Below, piece by piece: positions 28,281-36,056 of a stretch of DNA of 64,000 nt. Where the stretch lies: the NCBI RefSeq assembly GCF_020511115.1, contig NZ_JAJAVH010000004.1, positions 1 through 64,000 of the forward strand, given 5' to 3'. A program made the translations under genes and the position numbers. The first letter of the stretch is position 1; each line of letters opens with the position of its first letter. The notes beneath the pieces were generated by a model. The model ran no database searches and had not been told where the DNA came from. It worked only from the letters and a program-made list of their open reading frames with translations. This DNA is from Luteimonas panaciterrae. GTDB taxonomy: Bacteria; Pseudomonadota; Gammaproteobacteria; Xanthomonadales; Xanthomonadaceae.

Positions 28281-28919
28281 TCAGGCGGTATGCAGCTTGC
28301 GCAGCTCCAGTTCGCAATTGATCAGGAACTCGAACGCTTCCAGATGACGCCGCGCCTCGGCCATGTCGCGGCCCCAGGCGTACAGGCCGTGGCCGTCGAT
28401 GAGGTAGCCCCACAGCCGGTCTTTGTCGAGCAGGGCGTCCACCTGGGCCGCCAGCGTCGGCATGTGCTGGGTGTTGGCGAAGACCGGCACGTCGATCATC
28501 GTCTCGTGCGTGGTGTTGCCGTGGAAGGCCTTGAGCAGCTCGTAGCCTTCCAGGCGCAGATGGCCGGCGCCGGCGAACAGGCGCGAGGCGACAGTCTGCG
28601 CCTGCGAATGGGTATGCAGCACGCAGCCGATTTCCGGGAAGCGCTTGTACAGCTGCGTGTGCAGCAGCGTTTCCGCGGACGGCTTGTGCTCGGTGGCGAC
28701 GGGCTGGCCGTCGAAGTCGACCACCATGATGTCCGACTCCTTCAGCTTGCCCTTGTCGCGGCCGGAGACGGTGATCGCGGCGAAGCGGTCGTCGAGGCGG
28801 CGCGAGAAGTTGCTGCTGGTGGCCGGCGTCCAGCCGCGCGCGGCCAGCTCGCGGACGTTGATGATGATCTCGCCGGCGAGGTCGCAGAAGCGGTGATAGT
28901 CGTAGGGCAGGGCGCTCAT
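28281..28919 (-). CDS. mtnB: Methylthioribulose-1-phosphate dehydratase
   Basis: Class II aldolase-like zinc enzyme of 212 residues, third step of methionine salvage. Features are [29 protein letters not shown], the [10 protein letters not shown] zinc motif, the [13 protein letters not shown] segment and DGHGLYAWG with a further zinc histidine. It is the first gene of mtnB-mtnD-mtnC-C13 peptidase. No Shine-Dalgarno precedes the ATG; a GTAAACT box sits only about 10 bases upstream, so a leaderless mRNA is possible. mtnA and a kinase or phosphorylase are not in the window. Confidence 0.95.
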   Translation of the reverse strand: MSALPYDYHRFCDLAGEIIINVRELAARGWTPATSSNFSRRLDDRFAAITVSGRDKGKLKESDIMVVDFDGQPVATEHKPSAETLLHTQLYKRFPEIGCVLHTHSQAQTVASRLFAGAGHLRLEGYELLKAFHGNTTHETMIDVPVFANTQHMPTLAAQVDALLDKDRLWGYLIDGHGLYAWGRDMAEARRHLEAFEFLINCELELRKLHTA

Positions 28920-28976
28920 GCCGCGAGTTTACAAACAAACCGGTGGGCGGCGGTGACAGGAACGTCCGAATTTCGG

Positions 28977-28995
28977 AAAACCGCCCTTCGGGCGG
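28977..28995 (-). terminator. Terminator of the APC permease gene
   Basis: On the minus strand CCGCCC-GAA-GGGCGG is followed by TTTT, 8 bases after the permease stop codon. A classical rho-independent terminator that also insulates the mtn operon. Confidence 0.85.
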
Positions 28996-29002
28996 CGGTT
29001 GC

Positions 29003-30439
29003 TTATTTCTGTGGCTGGTTGCGCAGCCGGCTATGGCGGTACCCGTAACCGAAGTAGATCAGGAAGCCGATCGCGCTCCAGCCCGCCATCAGCATCCAGT
29101 TGTGCGGACCCATCGGATACAGCAGTGCCAGGCAACTGAGGACACCCAGCGTGCAGAGCACCGGCGCGAACGGCATGCGGAACGGGCGCGGCAGATCCGG
29201 CTGGGTGCGGCGCAGGATCAGCACGCCGGCGCAGACCGCGGCGAAGGCGATCAGGGTGCCCATCGAGGTTAGGTCGCCGAGGATGTCCAGCGGGAATACT
29301 GCAGCCAGCACGGCGATGCCGATGCCGGTGATGACCGTGTTGATGTGCGGCGTGCGGTATTCGGGATGGATCCTGGTGAACAGTGGCGAGAGCAGGCCGT
29401 CGCGCGCCATGATCATGAAGATGCGCGGCTGGCCGATGATCATCACCAGGATCACCGACGACAGGCCGATCAGCGCGCCGATTTCAACGATGACGCGCAG
29501 CCAGCCCAGTCCCGGATGCGCGGCCACCGCGGTGACCACCGGCTCGTCGGTGCCGAGCAGCGTGTACGGCACCAGTCCGGTCATGACCGCCGCCATGGCG
29601 ATGTAGAGCACGGTGCAGATGCCGAGCGAGAGCATCATGCCCAGCGGCAGGTCGCGCTGCGGGCTGTGCGATTCCTGCGCCGCCACCGACACCGCCTCGA
29701 AGCCGATGTAGGCGAAGAACACCATCGACGCGCCGCGCAGCACGCCTTCCCATCCGTATTTGCCGGGGCCCTGGCTTTCGGGGATGAACGGCGTCCAGTT
29801 CGCCGGCTCGACGTATTTCCAGCCGACCGCGATCACCAGAATGATCAGCCCGGTCTTGAGGACGACCATCGCCATGTTCATCGCCGAGGACTTGCTGATG
29901 CCTACATAACAAAGCCAGGTCAGCAGCAGCACGATGCCCGCGGCCGGCAGATTGAGAATGGCGCCGGTCGGATGCAGCTTGGCGTCGAGCGGCGCCTGCA
30001 CCAGCGCCTTTGGCAGCACGATGTCGAAATGTTGCAGGAGACTGAGGAAATAACCGGTCCAGCTCGCCGCCACCGCCGAAGCGGACAGTCCGTATTCCAG
30101 CACCATCATCCAGCCGATGAACCAGGCCGCGCCTTCACCCAGCGTCGCGTACGTGTAGGTGTAGGCACTGCCGGAGACCGGCACCATCGCCGCGAATTCG
30201 GCGTAGGCCAGCGCGCAGAAAGCGCAGCAGATTGCCGCCAATACGAAGGAAAGCATGATCGCCGGGCCGGCATGCAGCGCCGCCGCCTTGCCGGTGATCA
30301 CGAAGATACCGCCGCCGATCACCGCGCCGATGCCGAGCGCGGTGAGCCCCCACGGGCCGAGCACGCGGCGCAGGCTCAGACCCTCGGCGTCGCTATGCGC
30401 GGCGTGCGGGTGTTTGGTAGCCAGAAGTTGTCGCAACAT
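29003..30439 (-). CDS. APC-family amino-acid permease (1)
   Basis: A 478-residue inner-membrane transporter with about twelve to fourteen helices, of the cationic-amino-acid-transporter-like branch (YfnA/CAT). The first helix reads LGIGAVIGGGIFVITG, the substrate-backbone motif of the APC fold. AYAEFAAMVPVSGSAYTYTY and FFAYIGFEAVSVAAQES are also family-typical. It is a paralogue of the permease immediately upstream, with a 64-base gap, so they are probably co-transcribed. Substrate not predictable. Confidence 0.9.
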   Translation of the reverse strand: MLRQLLATKHPHAAHSDAEGLSLRRVLGPWGLTALGIGAVIGGGIFVITGKAAALHAGPAIMLSFVLAAICCAFCALAYAEFAAMVPVSGSAYTYTYATLGEGAAWFIGWMMVLEYGLSASAVAASWTGYFLSLLQHFDIVLPKALVQAPLDAKLHPTGAILNLPAAGIVLLLTWLCYVGISKSSAMNMAMVVLKTGLIILVIAVGWKYVEPANWTPFIPESQGPGKYGWEGVLRGASMVFFAYIGFEAVSVAAQESHSPQRDLPLGMMLSLGICTVLYIAMAAVMTGLVPYTLLGTDEPVVTAVAAHPGLGWLRVIVEIGALIGLSSVILVMIIGQPRIFMIMARDGLLSPLFTRIHPEYRTPHINTVITGIGIAVLAAVFPLDILGDLTSMGTLIAFAAVCAGVLILRRTQPDLPRPFRMPFAPVLCTLGVLSCLALLYPMGPHNWMLMAGWSAIGFLIYFGYGYRHSRLRNQPQK

Positions 30440-30503
30440 CGTCCGTTCCGGTTGAATGGAAAGGCCAGCGAATGCCTCGCTGGCCTTAGTGGCATCTTGC
30501 CGA

Positions 30504-32006
30504 TCAGCCGGCCGCGATGGCCGCCTTGCGGATCTTGCTGTTGCGGTAGCCGTAGACGAAATAGATGACCATGCCGATCGCGACCCAGGCTGTCATCAGA
30601 CGCCAGTGCTCGGAGAAGGCCTGCCAGAACAGGAACAGGCAGGCGAGCGCGCCCACCGGGCAGACCACGATGGCGAGCGGCACGCGGAAGGGGCGCGGCA
30701 GGTCTGGGCGCGTATAGCGCAGCACGAGGACGCCAATGCAGACCGTCGCGAAGGCGAGCAGGGTGCCCATCGAGACCAGTTCGCCCAACACGCCGATCTC
30801 GAAGCTGGCGGCCAGCGACGCCGCCAGGATGCCCACGATGATCGTGCCGACGTAGGGCGTCTGATACTTGGGATGGATCTTGCTGAAGAATCGCGGGATC
30901 AGGCCATCCTTCGACATCGTATAGAAGATGCGTGGCTGCGCGATCGCCATCACCAGGATCACCGAGCTCAAGCCGGCCAGCGCGCCGATCACCACGAGCC
31001 CGCGCAACCAATTCAACGACGTGTACTGGGCCAGCGCGGTGGCGACGGGCTCAGGCGTGTTGAGGATGCGGAAATCAGCGATGCCCGTCAGTGTGCCGGA
31101 CACGAGGATGTAGAGCAGGGTGCAGATGAAGAGCGAGCCGAGGATGCCGATCGGCATGTCGCGCTGCGGATTCTTGGCTTCGCCGGCCGCGGTGGAGACC
31201 GCGTCGAAACCGATGTAGGAGAAGAACACGATCGCCGCCGCGCGCGCGATGCCGCCCCAACCGAACTTGCCCGGACCTTCGCTTTCGGGAATGAACGGAT
31301 GCCAGTTTTCCGGCTGGATGTAACGGACGGCAACGGCCAGGAACAACAGGATCACTACCAGTTTGATCGTCACGATGATGGCGTTGACGAACGCCGACTG
31401 GGTGATGCCGACGTAGCACAGCCAGCTGATCGCGGCGACGATGCCGATCGCAGGCAGATTGATCACAGTACCGGTTGGTGTAGGTGCGCCGTTGACGAAG
31501 GTGAAGGGCGCGGACGCCAACTCCTTGGGCAAGGCGATGGATGTCCCTGTCAAATCGCTTAGCAGTTGCAGGAGTTCATTGAAGTAGCCCGACCAGCCTA
31601 CCGAGACCGTGGCGACCGCGAACAGATATTCCAGTACGAGACACCAGCCGATGAACCAGGCGACGAACTCGCCCAGCGTGGCGTAGGAGTACGAATAGGC
31701 GCTGCCCGACACCGGCAGCATCGCCGCAAATTCTGCGTAGCAGAGGCCAGCCAGGGCGCAGGCGAAGCCCGCGAGCACGAAGCTGAGCACCACGGCCGGA
31801 CCCGCGTGCGCGGCGGCCGCTTGCCCGGTCAGCACGAAAATGCCTGCTCCGATCACGCCACCGATGCCCAGCATCACCAGATGTTTGGCGGTCAGCGCTC
31901 GTTTGAGCGTCGCCTCACCCTGCAGATGATCGGCATGGGCGGGCTCACCGGCGTCGACATGCGGCGCCGGCTCCACCGGCTTGGTGATGAACAGGCCTCT
32001 CGACAT
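30504..32006 (-). CDS. APC-family amino-acid permease (2)
   Basis: A 500-residue paralogue of the neighbouring permease with the same landmarks (LGIGGVIGAGIFVLTGQAAA, YAEFAAMLPVSGSAYSYSY, FFSYIGFDAVSTAAGEAKNP). The ATG at 32006 is chosen because GAGGGG lies just upstream; a TTG six codons earlier is also in frame but sits on that site. It is the first of the tandem pair. A proline- and histidine-rich N-terminal tail of about 40 residues precedes the first helix. Confidence 0.9.
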   Translation of the reverse strand: MSRGLFITKPVEPAPHVDAGEPAHADHLQGEATLKRALTAKHLVMLGIGGVIGAGIFVLTGQAAAAHAGPAVVLSFVLAGFACALAGLCYAEFAAMLPVSGSAYSYSYATLGEFVAWFIGWCLVLEYLFAVATVSVGWSGYFNELLQLLSDLTGTSIALPKELASAPFTFVNGAPTPTGTVINLPAIGIVAAISWLCYVGITQSAFVNAIIVTIKLVVILLFLAVAVRYIQPENWHPFIPESEGPGKFGWGGIARAAAIVFFSYIGFDAVSTAAGEAKNPQRDMPIGILGSLFICTLLYILVSGTLTGIADFRILNTPEPVATALAQYTSLNWLRGLVVIGALAGLSSVILVMAIAQPRIFYTMSKDGLIPRFFSKIHPKYQTPYVGTIIVGILAASLAASFEIGVLGELVSMGTLLAFATVCIGVLVLRYTRPDLPRPFRVPLAIVVCPVGALACLFLFWQAFSEHWRLMTAWVAIGMVIYFVYGYRNSKIRKAAIAAG

Positions 32007-32187
32007 CGAATTCCCCTCTCCCAAAGAAAAAATGTGACTGAACTCGCCATTCTTGGATGGCGATGACCGTGACCGGTGCTAGGCGGCGGGCCACCATACC
32101 CCACGGGAGAAACGGGGAGCAACAGGCGATGGTCATGCGCTTGCCGGCATACTTGTCGTTTCGACTCCAGCGATCGCGCACCCAGGC

Positions 32188-32751
32188 ATGCAGGCGAGAC
32201 ATTCAGACCCGATCGAGCGGCTACGTTCCAATTTCATCGATTATCGGCAGCGTTGGCCTGCTCAGGCGGAGGAAACGGCGCTGTTCCTCGAACTGCTCGA
32301 CGACTCCGAGAATCCTTTCGAACGCGCACGCCTGGCCGGCCACTTCACCGCCTCGGCCTGGCTGATCAGCGCCGACGGCCAGCGCCTCCTGCTCACCCAC
32401 CACCGCAAGCTCGATCGCTGGCTGCAGCTCGGCGGCCACGCCGATGGCGACACCGATCTGCAGCGGGTGGCGCTCAAGGAGGCGGAAGAGGAATCCGGTC
32501 TGACCGATCTTTCGGTCGAGGCCGGCATCTTCGACCTCGACCGGCACTGGATTCCGGAACACAAGAACGTGCCGGGCCACTGGCACTACGATGTCCGCTA
32601 CGTCGTGCGCGCACGGGGGCAGGAGGCGTTCGTCATCAGCGACGAATCCAACGCGCTGGAGTGGCGTGACATCGAGGACCTGTTTCGCGATCCATCGCTG
32701 GACCCGTCCATCCACCGCATGGCGGAGAAGTGGAGCCAGCGCGCGACATGA
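32188..32751 (+). CDS. Nudix hydrolase
   Basis: A 187-residue Nudix-fold enzyme. The box reads GGHADGDTDLQRVALKEAEE then ESGL, with the catalytic EAEEESG helix intact; the first Glu of the consensus is Thr and the Arg is Lys, a pattern common in a subgroup of unknown substrate. An N-terminal region of about 40 residues precedes LAGHFTASAWLIS. It stands alone, divergent from the permeases. Confidence 0.85.
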   Translation: MQARHSDPIERLRSNFIDYRQRWPAQAEETALFLELLDDSENPFERARLAGHFTASAWLISADGQRLLLTHHRKLDRWLQLGGHADGDTDLQRVALKEAEEESGLTDLSVEAGIFDLDRHWIPEHKNVPGHWHYDVRYVVRARGQEAFVISDESNALEWRDIEDLFRDPSLDPSIHRMAEKWSQRAT

Positions 32752-32846
32752 ATAGGGGCCGGTGCCAGGCCTCCCATATGACACCGTTGGCATAGGGATC
32801 AACAGGTGGCAACGGCTTCACGGCCCCCGAAATCGGCCCTGAGAAA

Positions 32847-32877
32847 TTGTTACATTTGCTACCAACATCGTTTTAGA
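32847..32877 (+). promoter_or_regulatory. Possible promoter of the small secreted protein gene
   Basis: TTGTTA at 32847-32852 and TTTTAG/TTTAGA ending at 32877 are 18-19 bases apart in a locally AT-rich stretch, about 100 bases before the ATG at 32979. Confidence 0.35.
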
Positions 32878-32978
32878 CTTGGGATGTCCGGGAGTTCGTG
32901 GCGCCAGCCGTCGCGTCCCTGTCTCTCGTCGGGAGTGCGGCGTCCGCCGCGACACCACTACATGTGCGGAGGCAATGC

Positions 32979-33266
32979 ATGAAACGTGTTTTGAAAGCTG
33001 GGGGCTTCAAACAGCTGCTTCTGTTGGGCGCCGTGGGTTTCGTGACGTTGTGGACGGCCGGCAGCTCCGCCGGCACGACGGCGCAAGGCGGTTGGCTGAT
33101 CAGGTATTACTCGGGGCCGGATTACGCCGTGGTGACCGGTCAAAGATATGTGCAGTACGCCCCTTGCCCAGCGGGCGTCGCAACTCCCGCCTCGTGGGGA
33201 GACGCAACGAAGTATTCCAAGGAAATGGCCTATAACTGCAGCACGCTGCAACCGATGCAGCGCTGA
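32979..33266 (+). CDS. Small exported protein, DUF6289-like
   Basis: A 95-residue protein with a positively charged start (MKRVLKAGGFKQ), a hydrophobic core and a cleavable-looking AGSSAG site, then a short mature domain reading LIRYYSGPDYAVVTGQRYVQ with two cysteines (YAPCP and MAYNCS) that could form a disulfide. YYS...VVG-type spacing resembles the small DUF6289 secreted proteins common in this order; that match is from memory. GGAGG lies 7 bases before the ATG. It is a single-gene unit with its own terminator. Confidence 0.7.
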   Translation: MKRVLKAGGFKQLLLLGAVGFVTLWTAGSSAGTTAQGGWLIRYYSGPDYAVVTGQRYVQYAPCPAGVATPASWGDATKYSKEMAYNCSTLQPMQR

Positions 33267-33284
33267 GCGCCAGGTTCCAAAACG

Positions 33285-33315
33285 CGAAAGGCCGGGCATG
33301 TGCTCGGCCTTTTCG
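33285..33315 (+). terminator. Terminator after the small secreted protein gene
   Basis: CGAAAGGCCGGGCA and TGCTCGGCCTTTTCG pair almost perfectly around a 2-base loop and end in a T-run, 18 bases after the stop codon. Confidence 0.85.
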
Positions 33316-33375
33316 TTTGTGTGGAGAACGAACGGCAGCACATGGATGCCAATCGAAGACCAACGACATAGGCCA

Positions 33376-34218
33376 TCATCTTCGGCCCGCCGCACACAGA
33401 GCTATATTTGGAATCCGAACGCCGCCATCAGCCGTCACGTACTGCTGAAGCTTTTCGGCGAGTCTGCGCCGATATTCTGCCTGCCGCCCGGACGACTTGT
33501 CGGAAAACAACGAGGCAAATCCCGGCGAAACATCCATTAGGTACTGCGTGCAGTCATCGGTGGACGCAAATGCCAAGGTCAGCGTGACCTCTTCAGTGCG
33601 AACATCCGAAAATCCGGCATCAATCATTTCCGTTTCCAGCGCATTCTCAGGCGGAGAAGGCTCGGGCGACGGCATATCGAACATCTCTCGGGCGACAGTC
33701 ATCGCAAGGCTCGCCAGGGGGCGGGCCTTCGGCCCGGCTTCCCAGACAGATGCGACGAACGAGCCATCGAGCGTCAGCATGCGTCGTATCGCGATCAACG
33801 CGTTCGACGGATTCGATAGATCTGTTGGACCCCAGCGCCAGAGAATGGCGTCAAAGCTGCCGTCGCGGAAATCCAGTCGCTCGGCATCCGCTTCCAGGAA
33901 CTCCACATTCGTCAGCCCCAATGCAGTTGCCCGCTCTCGGGCGATATCGAGCATCTGAGAGGAGAGGTCCGTCGCGACGACCCGTCCCGCGGGACCAACA
34001 CGGCTTGCCGCCAGCAGTGCGGGCTCGCCAATCCCGGTTGCAATGTCCAACACCCGTTGGCCCGGTTTGACTTCCGCCAGTTCGATCATGCGCTTGCTTA
34101 CGTCTTGAGCGCCATTTTCGATAGTCAGCCACCACTTCTTCCAGCCGATCGCAACGCTATCCCACTGTTGGCGTTGCTCCTCCTTGTTGTGTGCCAGGTC
34201 ATTGGATTGGGTGTTCAT
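33376..34218 (-). CDS. Class I SAM-dependent methyltransferase
   Basis: A 280-residue methyltransferase of the UbiE/COQ5-like type. SAM-binding motif I is VLDIATGIGEPAL, motif II region VVATDLSSQMLDIA, and the acidic-post motif FLEADAERLDF. C-terminal residues 180-280 form a substrate domain with no recognised signature. The ATG at 34218 (MNTQSN) is favoured over a TTG ten codons upstream. Methyl acceptor unknown; neighbours give no hint. Confidence 0.85.
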   Translation of the reverse strand: MNTQSNDLAHNKEEQRQQWDSVAIGWKKWWLTIENGAQDVSKRMIELAEVKPGQRVLDIATGIGEPALLAASRVGPAGRVVATDLSSQMLDIARERATALGLTNVEFLEADAERLDFRDGSFDAILWRWGPTDLSNPSNALIAIRRMLTLDGSFVASVWEAGPKARPLASLAMTVAREMFDMPSPEPSPPENALETEMIDAGFSDVRTEEVTLTLAFASTDDCTQYLMDVSPGFASLFSDKSSGRQAEYRRRLAEKLQQYVTADGGVRIPNIALCAAGRR

Positions 34219-34527
34219 GGATTCGATCTCATGCTTCTTGCCAAACAATATTCAGGGAGCACAAAGGCCGCTACTCGGCCGATGGCCAGAATGGAGATCA
34301 AGTGACAAGGTGCGGATGGCGATTGCGTTCGGGGTTTCAGCGCTAGTGCTCGTGGGGAGGCATCTCGCTAGTCAAGGCGGATGGGCTCGCCTCATGTCCC
34401 CAATTATGCCTCTCGATGCCCCGATGCAAAGAGGCGATGTGATGCGGCCGGGCACAAAAAAGCCCGCATTTCTGCGGGCTTTCGCGTGCGTGACGGACGT
34501 GGTGGAATGTCCGGATTTCGCATTTTT
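34219..34527. other. Intergenic stretch before tRNA-Leu
   Basis: About 310 bases without a coding sequence: the upstream region of the methyltransferase gene and, at 34456-34482, the terminator of the tRNA-Leu transcript. Nothing else was recognised. Confidence 0.6.
34456..34482 (-). terminator. Terminator of tRNA-Leu(CAA)
   Basis: On the minus strand AGCCCGCA-GAAA-TGCGGGCT is followed by a T-run, about 45 bases past the CCA end of the tRNA. Confidence 0.85.
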
Positions 34528-34614
34528 TGGTGCCGAAGGTGGGACTCGAACCCACACGCTTTTAAGGGCGGCGGATTTTGAGTCCGCTGCGTCTACCGAT
34601 TCCGCCACTTCGGC
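34528..34614 (-). tRNA. tRNA-Leu (anticodon CAA)
   Basis: 87 bases including CCA, with the long variable arm of class II tRNAs. Acceptor GCCGAAG/CTTCGGC; anticodon arm GCGGA-CTCAAAA-TCCGC, reading UUG codons. Confidence 0.95.
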
Positions 34615-34680
34615 GCGGCCGGGAAGTATAGCCGAGGGCGGCGGTTCGGTGCTCGGGGTGCGGATCGGAAGAATGCCGGC

Positions 34681-35133
34681 TCAGAACATGCCGTAGCGGG
34701 CCATGGCGGCGGCGCAGACGAAGATCACGGCCACCATCAGCAGTTCGAAGCGGACGATGCGGGCGAGTGTCGCCGCTTCTCCGGCCGGGGGCAGGAAGGC
34801 GGGATCGGCCTTCAGGGCCTTGCGCCAGCGCAGGAAGCGGATGGTCGGCCACGCCGAGAGGATGGCGGCGAGGATGAAGAGGGTGATCTTGGCGTGGAAC
34901 CAGGGGTTGTGCAGGTAGTAGTTCCAGCCCTTGGCGCCGTAGAGCAGGCGCAGGATGCCGACGACGAGCAGCAGGGTGGCGGTCATGCCGTAGCCGGCAT
35001 CGACGCCGGCCAGGCGCTTGAGGGCGGCGCCGTCGAGCTTGCCGCGCAGGAGGACGGATTCGGTCACCAGCATGGCGATGAATCCGAATAGCAGCAGGTG
35101 ATGCAGGCTTGCGAGGATGAGGTCGGTGAGCAT
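34681..35133 (-). CDS. DUF2214-like membrane protein
   Basis: A 150-residue protein with four hydrophobic helices (about 5-25, 48-68, 80-98 and 128-148) and conserved-looking polar points HHLLLFGF, GYGMTATLLLVVGILRL, and a W/Y/H cluster WNYYLHNPWFHAKI. This fits the DUF2214 family of small membrane proteins; the H and W pattern suggests possible cofactor contacts but nothing is established. The ATG at 35133 is preferred over in-frame starts upstream that would add an arginine-rich head. Confidence 0.7.
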   Translation of the reverse strand: MLTDLILASLHHLLLFGFIAMLVTESVLLRGKLDGAALKRLAGVDAGYGMTATLLLVVGILRLLYGAKGWNYYLHNPWFHAKITLFILAAILSAWPTIRFLRWRKALKADPAFLPPAGEAATLARIVRFELLMVAVIFVCAAAMARYGMF

Positions 35134-35252
35134 GGGAGCCGCCTGGCGCGCCGGAGTGCGGCGGAGGATAGCAAGCCATGTCGGGCTCGGCCGTTGCGAG
35201 TGTCCAAAAACGGACTTGGTGATGGGTCGCGTGGGTGTTGCGGATGGTCGAC

Positions 35253-36056
35253 TCAGCCGTCGGGCGGCAGGGACGACAGCCATGTCGAGAGTGCCTGGAT
35301 GCTGTCGTCGTCGAGTCGCTCGCCGATGCCGCGCATGACGAAGTCGGTGGTGGAATCGTGCAGCTTGCTGTCGCGATATTCGGTCAGCTTGGTCTGCAGG
35401 TAGATCGATTGTTGGCCACGCAAGGCGGGATAGGCGGCGTAAGGCGTGTGGCCGTCGCGATCCGGGCGCAGGGCGTCGGCATGGCCGCGCGCGTCGACGC
35501 CGTGGCAGCCCTGGCAGGGCGGAATGCCCTTGGCGGAATCGCCGGTGAGATACAACTGCTCGCCGCGTTGCGCCTGCGTCGCATCGACGGGCGCGGCGGC
35601 GGCATCGGCGGCGGGTACGGGCGGCTTGAGGCCGGCGAAGTAGGCGGCAAGGTTGCGCATGTCCGCGTCGCTGAGATCGGCGACGAGCGGCGTCATCGGT
35701 GATTCGGTGAGCGTGCCGCGCTTGAACTCGACCAATTGCCAGTAAAGGAAGTCCGCGCGCTGGCCGGCGAGGTTGGGGAAGTTGGGCGCGATGGCGATGC
35801 CCTGCGCGCCGTGGCAGGCGGCGCAGAGTTCGGATTTGGCTTTGCCGGCGCTGGCATCGCCCGCGATCGGATGCACGCGGCGCAGATCGCTGTAAGGCAG
35901 GGAAGGCTTCGCGGGCACGGCAGCCGCCGGCGCGTCTTGCGCGGGAGCCGGTGTGGCTTCCGCCGTGGCTGACGGTGTTTCCTGCGACTGCGCGATGGCG
36001 AGCGCGCTAGTGAGGCAGGCGCCGACGATAATCAACGAGAGCGATGTGCGCTTCAC
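35253..36056 (-). CDS. Periplasmic di-haem cytochrome c
   Basis: A 267-residue exported cytochrome with two CxxCH haem sites (CAACH 78-82, CQGCH 181-185) in two homologous halves, each with a candidate distal methionine (Met121 in SPMTPL, Met241 in FVMRG). This is the cytochrome c4 layout; an alanine/proline-rich linker follows the signal peptide. It starts with GTG at 36056, the GTGA overlapping the stop of the MtrB-like gene, so the two are coupled. It could carry electrons between the inner membrane or an oxidase and the decahaem cytochrome in the periplasm. Confidence 0.9.
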   Translation of the reverse strand: MKRTSLSLIIVGACLTSALAIAQSQETPSATAEATPAPAQDAPAAAVPAKPSLPYSDLRRVHPIAGDASAGKAKSELCAACHGAQGIAIAPNFPNLAGQRADFLYWQLVEFKRGTLTESPMTPLVADLSDADMRNLAAYFAGLKPPVPAADAAAAPVDATQAQRGEQLYLTGDSAKGIPPCQGCHGVDARGHADALRPDRDGHTPYAAYPALRGQQSIYLQTKLTEYRDSKLHDSTTDFVMRGIGERLDDDSIQALSTWLSSLPPDG

